Program-made: the position numbers and the translations under genes
Source of the DNA: Synechococcales cyanobacterium GL140_1_metabat_312
Lineage (GTDB): Bacteria; Cyanobacteriota; Cyanobacteriia; Leptolyngbyales; Leptolyngbyaceae
Direction: 5' to 3'
Length of the DNA stretch: 33,650 nt
NCBI GenBank assembly: GCA_025351345.1
Contig: JANXWB010000083.1
Coordinates: 1 to 33,650 of the forward strand
The notes under the pieces: generated by a model
Told to the model about the DNA's origin: nothing
What the model saw: the letters and a program-made list of their open reading frames with translations, nothing else
The model's database searches: none
Shown: positions 1-7,773 of the stretch, one piece after another
Numbering within the stretch: the first letter of the stretch is position 1
Layout of the letters: each line of letters begins with the position of its first letter

Positions 1-67
1 CCATCAAATCATCAACATTTTTATAATCTTTCAACAACTCGTCAATTAGTTCAGGTCGGAAGGTCAT
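1..67 (-). CDS. IS256-family transposase, N-terminal fragment (left copy)
   Basis: The start codon is at 65-67 and 22 codons follow before the window ends. The translation begins MTFRPELIDELLKDYKN, matching the usual opening of IS256 (MULE-type, DDE) transposases, where a LLKDYKNPEDL-like stretch is common. The catalytic DDE residues would lie far downstream and are not visible. The gene reads in the same direction as the invertase gene that ends 82 bases before this start codon, with no obvious terminator between them, so readthrough into the transposase is possible (inference). Truncation is due to the window edge, not necessarily to decay. Confidence 0.8.
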   Translation of the reverse strand, partial: MTFRPELIDELLKDYKNVDDLM

Positions 68-141
68 TATTCAGCGCCTCGGTTCACTAGTTTATTAGAT
101 CATCTCTTTTGACCTTTGACACAAACTATTTTACAGTCCCA
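1..141 (-). mobile_element. End of an IS256-family insertion sequence (left copy)
   Basis: This stretch is identical to the reverse complement of 33510-33650. The inner end begins GGGACTGTAAAATAG, which resembles the terminal inverted repeats of IS256-family elements (family resemblance recalled, not searched). It contains the start of a transposase gene that reads out of the window to the left. Only the end of the element is present, so neither the other terminal repeat nor a target-site duplication can be checked. The base at 141 matches in both copies and may be chance, making the true boundary 140 or 141. Confidence 0.85.
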
Positions 142-148
142 ATCCAAA

Positions 149-1537
149 CTACAACCCCAAATCCAAAACCCGACTTTCACCCTCCGGCGCATTCACAAAG
201 TGTTGCATCAACAAAAGCCCCACAATCGTCCACGTTTGATACGTCCGAGCCTGTTGTCCAATCCAATACGCCGTCGGACCATCGTGATACTCCGCCCATT
301 GTTGATCCGGCAACTGACGCAGCATCAGATCATAACAATTGTTCAAAAACGACTTCACTGTATATTGCAAATCCTCCGGCAAACTATGATTTTGACGTTG
401 CATCGCAATACATAAAAACCAAGTCAAAGAAGCCCAATGACCCCCATTGTGATAACACCACGGCAAATTCTTCCGATCGTACCCCGTCTTCTTCCGCCAA
501 TCCGTATCTTCAAGCGGTGGATGACAAATCCGCAACGGCATCTGCGCCACCAAATGCTGTTGATTCTGCATCACCAACCTAAACAACGATTGCTGTTGAT
601 TTGGACTAATCACATCAAAAATCGCACCCAAACAATTGCCCAGTGAAAAGAAGCGAAAATCAGGTCTCCCCGTCCGAATATTCCCAATCAAATAGCCACC
701 CCGATCGCCCAACCATTCCTGAAGCCAATGGGGAATCGTCTCCGTTTGAATATTAAACTCATTCTGAATGCCAGTACCATATTGCTCCGTTGGTCTGCGC
801 CGCAACACCTGCACCGTCTTACTCGTCACCCAATAATGCTTCAACAAATGCCGCCGCAACACCCGCGCATAACTCAAACAATCGTGGGGTGTATGAGGCT
901 GCGAATGACTGCCCGCAAACGTTAACAACGCCGCCGCACTCCGCAATGCCCCATACAACAACGCTTGAATCTCCAAAGGCGCACCCCACACATCCAAAGG
1001 ACGATCGATCATAAATGCCCCATCCGGCACATACAACGTCGGAGCTTCTCGAAACGAAGGCCGCAAAATCAAATCCAAAAACTTCTGAATCCCACTTTGA
1101 ACATTCGGTTGTGCCGCCCAATCCCTATCGCCACTATGCTTCACATACGCATTCGCCAACACCACCCACCACAGCGTCGCATCCACCGAAATCACCCGAC
1201 CGATCGCCCGTTGCCCATAATCCGCCACCAACACCCCATCATGCTCCACAAAACTGGTTGGAAAAATGCCTCGGGTTTGCGGCGTTTGGCTTTGCAACGA
1301 TAGACAAGTTGTTAAAAAATTCTTAACAGCAGCATATTTTTTCTGCAATAGCAAATACACCATTACCGGGACATTATCGCGAATAAAGATCTCAGAATAG
1401 TTAAGATCCCCTTGTCCCTCACTCACTGAAGCCTTAGGAATAGCTGCTATTGCCCCCACCCACTCACCATTCCAAGACACCATGGCCCGATCGTATAAAA
1501 GTGATTGCGCTAATTTAAGAATATCGGCTTCTTGCAT
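149..1537 (-). CDS. GH100 alkaline/neutral invertase
   Basis: Glycoside hydrolase family 100 enzymes cleave sucrose to glucose and fructose in the cytoplasm. Landmarks of the family are visible in order: NYSEIFIRDNVPV, DYGQRAIGRVISVDATLWW, the DGAFMIDRPLDVWGAP-LEIQALLYGALR region, and a C-terminal AYWIGQQARTYQTWTIVG. Length is about 462 residues, normal for cyanobacterial InvA/InvB proteins. I prefer the ATG at 1535-1537 (MQEADILKL); a GTG at 1576 would add 13 residues and overlap the divergent gene. No strong ribosome binding site is seen at either. The stop codon lies only 7-8 bases from the end of the left IS, so the element sits just behind the gene. It is paired divergently with sucrose-phosphate phosphatase. 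InvA versus InvB was not decided. Confidence 0.9.
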   Translation of the reverse strand: MQEADILKLAQSLLYDRAMVSWNGEWVGAIAAIPKASVSEGQGDLNYSEIFIRDNVPVMVYLLLQKKYAAVKNFLTTCLSLQSQTPQTRGIFPTSFVEHDGVLVADYGQRAIGRVISVDATLWWVVLANAYVKHSGDRDWAAQPNVQSGIQKFLDLILRPSFREAPTLYVPDGAFMIDRPLDVWGAPLEIQALLYGALRSAAALLTFAGSHSQPHTPHDCLSYARVLRRHLLKHYWVTSKTVQVLRRRPTEQYGTGIQNEFNIQTETIPHWLQEWLGDRGGYLIGNIRTGRPDFRFFSLGNCLGAIFDVISPNQQQSLFRLVMQNQQHLVAQMPLRICHPPLEDTDWRKKTGYDRKNLPWCYHNGGHWASLTWFLCIAMQRQNHSLPEDLQYTVKSFLNNCYDLMLRQLPDQQWAEYHDGPTAYWIGQQARTYQTWTIVGLLLMQHFVNAPEGESRVLDLGL

Positions 1538-1600
1538 TTGATATACTGATATACAGCTATTAGAGTTGTAATGCACAATCGGTCATCAACCGCAATTGAA

Positions 1601-2356
1601 ATGAATACTCAAACAAAATGCTACATTGTGACAGACCTCGATAATACTTTAGTGGGAAATACGATCGCAACGCAGGAATTTAATCAAAAGATCTTAAACT
1701 GCGGCGATCGAGTCGGATTAATCTACGCTACTGGACGATCGTACGAATCCGCCAAACAATTGCAAATCACTGAAGGCTTACTTGAACCTCAGTATTGGAT
1801 CACCGGAGTCGGTAGCGAAATCTACCAAAATGGCATTCTTGTCAGCAGTTGGTCCGAGCATCTCAAAGCCCAATGGCACCGCGAAAAAATTCATGCCCTA
1901 GCGCTCGAATTCCCAGAACTTCTTCCCCAGCCAAATGCCAGTCAAAATGAATTTAAAATTAGTTTTTACTTACATGATGACAAGGCAAATGAAGTCCTAA
2001 CTCAATTACGCGATCGGATCGCAACCGCCGGATTCGCCGCCCAAGTGATCTACAGTAGTAAGGGAGATCTCGACATTCTCCCCGTCCGTTGTGATAAAGG
2101 ATTAGCGATGCGTCATCTAATGACAGCATTAAAAACCAACAATGCAAATACTATTGTTTGTGGCGACTCTGGGAATGATATTGGACTATTTGAACAAGAC
2201 ACCCTTGGAATTATTGTCAACAATGCTCAATCAGAACTATTGAATTGGTATAACGATCGCGGGGGCGACATGATCTACTGCGCAGAGAATAATCATGCAG
2301 CCGGAATCTTAGAAGGACTCGATCGTTTAAAACCAGGATTTTTTGCCATACACTAA
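1601..2356 (+). CDS. spp: Sucrose-phosphate phosphatase (HAD superfamily)
   Basis: This enzyme removes phosphate from sucrose-6-phosphate, the last step of sucrose synthesis. HAD motif I is VTDLDNTLVG (nucleophile Asp12, general acid Asp14 from the chosen start), motif II is YATGRSYES, motif III includes the Lys in RCDKGLAMRHL, and motif IV is CGDSGNDIGLFE. The length of 251 residues fits the stand-alone cyanobacterial SPP class, with no fused sucrose-phosphate synthase domain. The ATG at 1601 puts the DLDNT motif at the usual distance from the N-terminus; an in-frame ATG at 1571 would add 10 residues and overlap the longer form of the invertase gene. The divergent arrangement with a sucrose-cleaving enzyme supports the assignment over a generic Cof-type phosphatase. 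Confidence 0.88.
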   Translation: MNTQTKCYIVTDLDNTLVGNTIATQEFNQKILNCGDRVGLIYATGRSYESAKQLQITEGLLEPQYWITGVGSEIYQNGILVSSWSEHLKAQWHREKIHALALEFPELLPQPNASQNEFKISFYLHDDKANEVLTQLRDRIATAGFAAQVIYSSKGDLDILPVRCDKGLAMRHLMTALKTNNANTIVCGDSGNDIGLFEQDTLGIIVNNAQSELLNWYNDRGGDMIYCAENNHAAGILEGLDRLKPGFFAIH

Positions 2357-2460
2357 CCCTAGACTAATTTAATCCCGACTAATTAAGTCTGCTTTACGAA
2401 ATCCATTGCACCAAGGATCCCAATCCCATCTTAGAATGGATATCTGGTTTGCGCCCCGTC

Positions 2461-2484
2461 TCGTGATTTGTCTCATGATTTGTC
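2461..2484. repeat. Two tandem 12-bp repeats upstream of moeB
   Basis: Two adjacent copies, TCGTGATTTGTC and TCATGATTTGTC, differ at one base. They lie 57 bases before the moeB start, downstream of a possible -10 element (TAGAAT near 2433). This could be a regulator site or chance slippage; nothing else in the sequence decides. Confidence 0.5.
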
Positions 2485-2541
2485 GGGCTGCTCGCCGTCA
2501 TAACTCCATTCTTCGATCGAGCCAGGTCTAATAAGCAAATT

Positions 2542-3816
2542 ATGTTGAACCCGAATCTAGATGAAATCCAACTGTCAAAAGACGATTACGAGCGCTATTC
2601 ACGGCACATCATTCTGCCTCAAGTTGGGGTAGACGGTCAGAAAAAACTCAAAGCCGCTAGCGTCCTCTGCATCGGAACCGGTGGCCTTGGATCTCCGCTG
2701 CTGCTGTACTTAGCGGCGGCTGGTGTGGGTCGCATTGGCATCGTAGACTTTGATGTGGTTGATACTTCAAATCTCCATCGCCAGGTCATTCACGGCACAT
2801 CTAGCGTTGGCAAACCCAAAATTCTATCCGCCAAAGAACGCATTCTCGAAATCAATCCCTTCTGCCAAATCGATCTTTACGAAACCCGGATCAGCGCTGA
2901 AAATGCCCTAGATATTGTGCGGCCCTACGATGTAGTGGTTGACGGAACCGACAATTTTCCAACGCGCTATCTGATTAATGACGCATGTGTTTTGCTCAAC
3001 AAACCTAACGTCTACGGTTCGATTTTCTTCTTTGAAGGTCAAGCAACCGTTTTCAACTACAAAGGGGGCTGGGTCCGACCTGACGGCTGGGATGCCCTGA
3101 CAGCACTCGAAAAAACCGCCGCTCGCAAATCTGGCAAAGACTGGAACTACGACGAAAATGCCCCCAGTCCAAACTATCGCGATCTTTACCCTGAGCCACC
3201 ACCACCCGGTTTGGTTCCATCCTGTGCGGAAGGCGGAGTATTAGGGATTCTCCCCGGCGTAATCGGGACATTGCAAGCGACTGAAACCGTCAAAATCATT
3301 TTGGGTGTGGGCACAACATTAAGTGGGCGCTTGATGCTTTACGATGCCTTGAATATGAAGTTCCGTGAACTCAAACTCAATCCAAATCCCGATCGTCCCG
3401 TAATTGATAAGCTGATTGATTACGAAGAATTTTGTGGAATTCCGCAAGCTGCCGCTGCCGAAGCAGAGGCTCAAAAAGAAATGACTGAAATGACCGTTAC
3501 GGATTTGAAAAAGCTGATTGATAGTGGTGCAACGGATTATCTTTTAGTAGATGTTCGTAATACCCATGAGTTTGATATTGGTAAGATTCCCGGTGCCGTA
3601 TTGATTCCATTGCCTGACATTGAAAATGCAGATGGTATCGATCGGATCAAAGCATTGTTGGGCGACAAAAAGCTGATTGTGCATTGCAAAGCGGGTGGTC
3701 GATCGGCAAAAGCGATCGGAATAATCAACGAAAAAACCGGAATCAAAGGCACAAATATTATTGGTGGTATTTTGGCTTGGAGCCGTGACGTTGATCCATC
3801 TGTGCCTGAATACTAA
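2542..3816 (+). CDS. moeB: MoeB/ThiF-type adenylyltransferase fused to a rhodanese domain
   Basis: The N-terminal E1-like domain adenylates the C-terminus of a ubiquitin-like sulfur carrier (MoaD and possibly ThiS), and the rhodanese domain can supply persulfide sulfur; both act in molybdopterin or thiamine sulfur transfer. Visible features are YSRHIILPQVG near the start, the nucleotide loop GTGGLGSP, NLHRQVIH, DGTDNFPTRYLIND, the PSCAEGGVLG segment with Cys228 (the position of the catalytic Cys in Uba4/MOCS3-like E1s), and a rhodanese loop HCKAGGRS with Cys382. No CxxC zinc pairs like those of E. coli MoeB are seen. Between FNYKGG and PNYRDLYPEP there are about 33 extra residues (roughly 176-208) that I do not expect in cyanobacterial relatives. 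At 424 residues the protein is longer than the ~390 usual for this fusion. Confidence 0.9.
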   Translation: MLNPNLDEIQLSKDDYERYSRHIILPQVGVDGQKKLKAASVLCIGTGGLGSPLLLYLAAAGVGRIGIVDFDVVDTSNLHRQVIHGTSSVGKPKILSAKERILEINPFCQIDLYETRISAENALDIVRPYDVVVDGTDNFPTRYLINDACVLLNKPNVYGSIFFFEGQATVFNYKGGWVRPDGWDALTALEKTAARKSGKDWNYDENAPSPNYRDLYPEPPPPGLVPSCAEGGVLGILPGVIGTLQATETVKIILGVGTTLSGRLMLYDALNMKFRELKLNPNPDRPVIDKLIDYEEFCGIPQAAAAEAEAQKEMTEMTVTDLKKLIDSGATDYLLVDVRNTHEFDIGKIPGAVLIPLPDIENADGIDRIKALLGDKKLIVHCKAGGRSAKAIGIINEKTGIKGTNIIGGILAWSRDVDPSVPEY

Positions 3817-3837
3817 ATTCCAAATTTTAATATCTTT

Positions 3838-3878
3838 AAATCCTTTGATTGTGCGATCGCAGAGTCAGAGGATTTTTT
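3838..3878 (+). terminator. Rho-independent terminator after moeB
   Basis: AAATCCTTTGA pairs with TCAGAGGATTT (one G-U pair) across a loop that contains a HIP1 octamer, and is followed by a T run. It separates moeB from the toxin-antitoxin pair. Confidence 0.7.
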
Positions 3879-3937
3879 CATTTTGAGCTACGATGAATAC
3901 ATAGGCTTAATGCGATCGCGCACAGTAAAACTTCACC

Positions 3938-4141
3938 ATGAAAATAAAAGCAATTATTCATCCAGCCGAAGAAGGTGGATATTGGGCAGAAGTTCCGGCA
4001 CTTCCTGGATGTTTTACCGATGGGGAAACCATGGAAGAAATCATGGCAAATTTACAAGAGGCCATTCAAGGATGGCTAGAAGTTGCCAATAGTCGCACTC
4101 ATCTTAGTCCTAATGTTCAGATGGTTGAAATTGCAGTATGA
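3938..4141 (+). CDS. hicB: HicB-family antitoxin
   Basis: HicB antitoxins neutralise the HicA mRNA interferase and often autoregulate the operon. The 67-residue product shows the classic partial RNase H-like HicB fold signature: MKIKAIIHPAEEGGYWAE, then VPALPGCFTDGETMEEIMANLQEAI. There is no C-terminal ribbon-helix-helix or helix-turn-helix extension, so this is the short HicB form and DNA binding is uncertain. The stop codon overlaps the hicA start (ATGA at 4138-4141), which implies translational coupling, with the antitoxin encoded first. A HIP1 site lies about 20 bases upstream of the start. Confidence 0.9.
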   Translation: MKIKAIIHPAEEGGYWAEVPALPGCFTDGETMEEIMANLQEAIQGWLEVANSRTHLSPNVQMVEIAV

Positions 4142-4347
4142 AGTCGATTTCTGGCAAACAGTTTTGCAAAATTGTAGAGCGTAAAGGTTGGAAATTACAA
4201 CGTATTGCAGGAAGTCATTATATCTATGACAATCCGAATTGTGAGCAAATTTTATCAATTCCAGTCCATCGCAATCGAGATTTAAAAACAGGGTTGTTGC
4301 GCGCATTGATGAAAATCGCCGAACTCTCAGAAGATGATTTGTTCTAG
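4138..4347 (+). CDS. hicA: HicA-family toxin (mRNA interferase)
   Basis: HicA toxins have a double-stranded RNA-binding fold and cleave mRNA using a conserved histidine. The 69-residue product contains SGKQFCKIVERKGWKLQRI followed by AGSHYIY, with the catalytic histidine at residue 27 in the Gly-Ser-His motif, and the expected C-terminal LKTGLLRALMKIAELSEDD helix. Reading frame and key residues are intact, so the module looks functional. It overlaps hicB by four bases and precedes the aminopeptidase gene by 21 bases. Confidence 0.9.
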   Translation: MKSISGKQFCKIVERKGWKLQRIAGSHYIYDNPNCEQILSIPVHRNRDLKTGLLRALMKIAELSEDDLF

Positions 4348-4368
4348 TTCTCTACTTTGGATTCACTC

Positions 4369-5637
4369 ATGCTGATTCAATCACTCAAGACCCGTCGTGA
4401 AAAACTAACGAAATTAACGGATAAACCTGTCTTTATTGCTGCTGGCAAACGCCCAAGTCGTAACTTTCCAGCAAACAAATATCCCTTTCGTGCCAGTAGT
4501 CATTTTCTTTACTTTGCAGGCACCCCAATTGAATCAGCCGTCATTCAACTCGCCCAAGGCAAACTCACACTCTACATGGACAATCCGCATCCCGGTAGCG
4601 CTCTATGGCATGGCGAATCTTCAACACGAGATGATCTAGCCGCCACGATCGGAGCCGATTATACCCATCCACTATCAGAACTTCCCACCGTAATTACTAA
4701 TCAATTTGATAGCGAAATTGTAAATGCGATCGTCACCCTTCGACTACAGCATGATGAGTATGCAATTAGTGAAATTAGAAAGGCTGTAGAAGTCACAACC
4801 CGATCGCATCTTGCCGGAATGAACGCTTCAAAAACTGCAAAAACTGAAGCAGAAGTACGATCGGCCATGGAAGCGGTAATCCTAAGCCACAATATGACTA
4901 CCGCATACAACAGCATCGTCACGGTTCATGGTGAAGTTCTACATAATGAGCATTATCATCACGCAATTCAACCGACTGATTTAATCCTTGCCGATGTTGG
5001 TGCGGAAACTCAAAATGGCTGGGCCGCAGATGTCACCCGCACTTGGAATGCTTCTGGCAAATTCTCGTCCACTCAGCGAGATTTGTATAACGTCGTTTTA
5101 GCTGCCCATGATGCTGCGATCGCGGCCATAAAACCAGGCGTAGAATACAAAGATTTGCATTTGCTAGCTTGTCTCAAACTCGCAGAAGGGTTCGTTGATC
5201 TCGGAATTCTCAAGGGTGATGCTCAAACATTGGTCGATCGCGATGCTCATGCATTATTCTTTCCCCACGGCGTTGGCCATTTACTCGGTTTAGATGTGCA
5301 TGACATGGAAGACTTAGGCGATGCAGCAGGCTATGCAGAGGGTCGAACCCGCAGCGATCGGTTTGGTTTAGGATTTTTACGGCTCGATCGGCCATTACAA
5401 ACGGGAATGGTGGTGACAATAGAACCCGGATTTTATCAAGTGCCTGCAATTTTGAATGATCCCAAAAATCGTGAAAAATATAATGATGTCGTAAATTGGG
5501 AATGCCTCAAACAATATAATGATGTCCGAGGCATTCGGATTGAAGATGATATACTCGTCACCGATCGTGGCTTTGAAGTATTAACTCAAAATATTCCAGT
5601 GACCCTAGATCAATTAGAATCTATTGTTGGTGATTAA
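4369..5637 (+). CDS. pepP: M24 metallopeptidase, Xaa-Pro aminopeptidase type (PepP-like)
   Basis: Aminopeptidase P enzymes remove an N-terminal residue that precedes proline, using two metal ions. The N-terminal half holds the creatinase-like domain (FRASSHFLYFAGTP). The catalytic half has the metal ligands in order: Asp209 in LADVGAE, Asp221 in AADVTRTW, the histidine in HGVGHLLGLDVHD, Glu in TIEPGFY and Glu in GIRIEDD. Length is 422 residues from the ATG at 4369; a TTG at 4357 would add only four. It starts 21 bases after hicA and could be co-transcribed with it, although the functions are unrelated. Its last four bases overlap the convergent gene on the other strand. Confidence 0.88.
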   Translation: MLIQSLKTRREKLTKLTDKPVFIAAGKRPSRNFPANKYPFRASSHFLYFAGTPIESAVIQLAQGKLTLYMDNPHPGSALWHGESSTRDDLAATIGADYTHPLSELPTVITNQFDSEIVNAIVTLRLQHDEYAISEIRKAVEVTTRSHLAGMNASKTAKTEAEVRSAMEAVILSHNMTTAYNSIVTVHGEVLHNEHYHHAIQPTDLILADVGAETQNGWAADVTRTWNASGKFSSTQRDLYNVVLAAHDAAIAAIKPGVEYKDLHLLACLKLAEGFVDLGILKGDAQTLVDRDAHALFFPHGVGHLLGLDVHDMEDLGDAAGYAEGRTRSDRFGLGFLRLDRPLQTGMVVTIEPGFYQVPAILNDPKNREKYNDVVNWECLKQYNDVRGIRIEDDILVTDRGFEVLTQNIPVTLDQLESIVGD

Positions 5638-6317
5638 TTCGGGTCTTTTGGATTCCAGGGCAACCCCGCGTGCCAGTGGAGTTTTTGCAGCTCAAAATCA
5701 CATCTAATCGGAATCCCATAGCCCGTACTAGGGGTACCATCATTCACCACGCGTAGCATCAAGTTGAGGCTAAATTTCAATCGACCCTGTAAACTCATAA
5801 ATGCTAAATAACGATTCAATCCATCCCCCGGCTTTTTAGGTTTAGATAAGTCTTGAAGAGGCTTGTCTATCTCCAGTGGCCCATCATCACCTTTACGCTT
5901 CAGCATATCTTCAGCAACAATTTTTTCTTTTAAAATATTGTTGGCAGCGACCGGACTGAGGGCTTGCTGTTGAAATAGATCAATAGAATTCCCTGGAATC
6001 AAACGCGTCACTCTGCGTGCCTTGCCATCCAAATCCGTCAGACTGCTCGTATTCCAATCCACATACAACGGATATTCACTGGATTTATTTTTAACATTGA
6101 CCCCAAATTCCTTAAGGGTATCAAACTCGTATCGGCCCTTAAATACAAACGAAATATCCACCCGATCGTCCAACTTCATGCCTTCAAGTTGTTTGTTCAA
6201 TTCACCTTTGTCCACAATGACGTAAAACTCATCATTAAATGAATCGATGACGCGAGCCAACACTATAGTCACACACAAAAAATAAATCGTTAATAGAAGA
6301 AAATCGAAGCTAGTCAT
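5634..6317 (-). CDS. Conserved-looking protein of unknown function with an N-terminal membrane anchor
   Basis: I do not recognise a named family. The 227-residue product begins with a single hydrophobic helix (about residues 5-22, FDFLLLTIYFLCVTIVLA) and continues as a polar domain. This looks like a bitopic membrane protein or an uncleaved signal anchor. The soluble part contains LDDRVDISFVFKGRYEFDTLKEFGV, a lysine-rich linker (DLSKPKKPGDG) and a C-terminal stretch ending in HWHAGLPWNPKDPN. Only one cysteine is present, in the helix, apart from one near the C-terminus (IRCDFEL). It follows hemB on the same strand after about 140 bases and converges with pepP. Codon use and HIP1 content match the neighbours, so it is probably native to the lineage. 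Confidence 0.7.
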   Translation of the reverse strand: MTSFDFLLLTIYFLCVTIVLARVIDSFNDEFYVIVDKGELNKQLEGMKLDDRVDISFVFKGRYEFDTLKEFGVNVKNKSSEYPLYVDWNTSSLTDLDGKARRVTRLIPGNSIDLFQQQALSPVAANNILKEKIVAEDMLKRKGDDGPLEIDKPLQDLSKPKKPGDGLNRYLAFMSLQGRLKFSLNLMLRVVNDGTPSTGYGIPIRCDFELQKLHWHAGLPWNPKDPN

Positions 6318-6423
6318 ATAGACAACAGGGGCAAGGTTGGGAAATGAACAAAAACAAGGAATCAGAGACGATCGTATTCCTTATAGCATTCACATCCCAA
6401 CTCGCACGAAAAGTTTGATACAA

Positions 6424-6445
6424 AATCTAAGTCAAGTCTCAGATT
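6424..6445 (-). terminator. Possible terminator after hemB
   Basis: On the minus strand, AATCTGAG and CTTAGATT form an 8-bp stem (one G-U pair) with a 6-base loop and a short TTTTG tail. It is AU-rich and lacks a long U tract, so it is a weak candidate. Confidence 0.35.
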
Positions 6446-6457
6446 AAATATCGTCAA

Positions 6458-7438
6458 TTATCCGATCCAACGTGCCGCATCCTTAGCATGATAGGTCAAG
6501 ATCATATTTGCCCCCGCCCGTTTAAAGCTCGTCAGGGTTTCCAATACAATCCGCTCCTCATCAACCCAGCCATTCAGCGCCGCCGCCTTAACCATGGCAT
6601 ATTCACCCGAAACATTGTAGGCCGCCACCGGAACGTTACTCGCCTCCTTGACCCGATGAATAATATCCATATAGGACAGCGCAGGCTTCACCATCAACAT
6701 ATCCGCCCCTTCTTCGAGATCCAGCAAAATCTCCTTCACCGCCTCGCGAGCATTGCCGGGATCCATCTGATAGGTCCGCCGATCGCCAAACTGCGGAGTA
6801 GACTCAGCCGCATCTCGAAACGGACCATAATAGGCAGACGAATATTTTGCGGCATAGGACATGATGGGAATATCTTCAAACCCAGCACCGTCCAACGCCT
6901 CCCGAATCGCCCCGACGAAGCCATCCATCATCCCCGACGGCGCGATAATATCAGCCCCCGCTTGAGCTTGAGCGATCGCTACTTTTTTCAGTAGCTCCAA
7001 CGTCGGATCATTCAACACCCGGCCCGTCAAATCGCTCTCTCCCAAATAACCACAATGGCCATGGGGCGTATACTCACAGAGGCAAGTGTCATTAATTACG
7101 ACTAGGTTAGGCACTGCTTTTTTCACAGCCGCCGTCGCCTTTTGGACAATGCCGCAATCATGCCAAGCATCCGTCGCATCCACATCCTTATCCGCCGGAA
7201 TCCCAAACAGAATAATAGCGGGAATCCCTAAGTCGTAAGCCTCTTGGGCTTCATCCACAATTTTGTCCACCGAAAGCTGATAGACACCGGGCATAGAAAC
7301 GACTTCCTTCGCAAAGCCCTCTCCCGGTACCGCAAACAATGGATAAATCAAGTCATTAGGCGTTAACACGGTTTCGCGCACCATACGGCGCAAGGTGTCA
7401 TTCGATCGCAGACGGCGAGGACGGTGATTTGGAAACAT
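6458..7438 (-). CDS. hemB: Delta-aminolevulinic acid dehydratase (porphobilinogen synthase)
   Basis: HemB condenses two 5-aminolevulinate molecules into porphobilinogen, the shared precursor of heme, chlorophyll, bilins and corrinoids. The N-terminus [18 protein letters not shown] is typical. Cysteines 119, 121 and 129 in [14 protein letters not shown] form the zinc-site pattern found in cysteine-type enzymes. The two Schiff-base lysines are Lys198 ([14 protein letters not shown]) and Lys251 ([11 protein letters not shown]). Length of 326 residues is normal. The start ATG at 7436-7438 directly precedes the family-typical [11 protein letters not shown]. It links to cobA-hemD and chlG elsewhere in the window, which draw on the same pathway. 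Confidence 0.97.
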   Translation of the reverse strand: MFPNHRPRRLRSNDTLRRMVRETVLTPNDLIYPLFAVPGEGFAKEVVSMPGVYQLSVDKIVDEAQEAYDLGIPAIILFGIPADKDVDATDAWHDCGIVQKATAAVKKAVPNLVVINDTCLCEYTPHGHCGYLGESDLTGRVLNDPTLELLKKVAIAQAQAGADIIAPSGMMDGFVGAIREALDGAGFEDIPIMSYAAKYSSAYYGPFRDAAESTPQFGDRRTYQMDPGNAREAVKEILLDLEEGADMLMVKPALSYMDIIHRVKEASNVPVAAYNVSGEYAMVKAAALNGWVDEERIVLETLTSFKRAGANMILTYHAKDAARWIG

Positions 7439-7773
7439 GGAGACAATCCTAAGAATGTGGGCACGGAAGATTTGGTAAGGGAAGAAAATATAAATGCAGT
7501 CTTACTCAAAAAAGTCTAGATCAGACTAGGCAAGCATTTCAGTTCCTTAAAGATCTGTAAAGCTGAGACTAAAGATTTACTTTTTGTACCGTATTCAATA
7601 GTAGTGACTCAAGGTAAATCAGTATTTTCGTGGAAAAAATTTATGGGACACTGACCCAACCGATTCATTAAGTAATCATCGCTAATGAGAAATATCTCTT
7701 AGATCTGGGATCTTCCTGTAAGGTCTGGGCACTATTAGATACCCAGAGACGTGCGAGACGTGACGAAAGCGCT
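7439..7773. promoter_or_regulatory. Divergent intergenic region between hemB and the TPR gene
   Basis: These 335 bases contain no plausible gene and should hold both promoters. I see one short inverted repeat, AGTCT-N5-AGACT at 7513-7527, about 75 bases before the hemB start. No convincing -35/-10 pair or riboswitch could be identified by eye. Confidence 0.4.

Noticed and set aside
109-1326. Several plus-strand reading frames at 109-582, 790-1014 and 1015-1326
   Set aside because: They are low-complexity frames rich in Pro, Ser and Thr, lying antisense to the well-supported GH100 invertase.
6488-6994. A 168-residue plus-strand frame inside hemB
   Set aside because: It is antisense to an intact hemB and rich in Arg, His and Ile, typical of a shadow frame.
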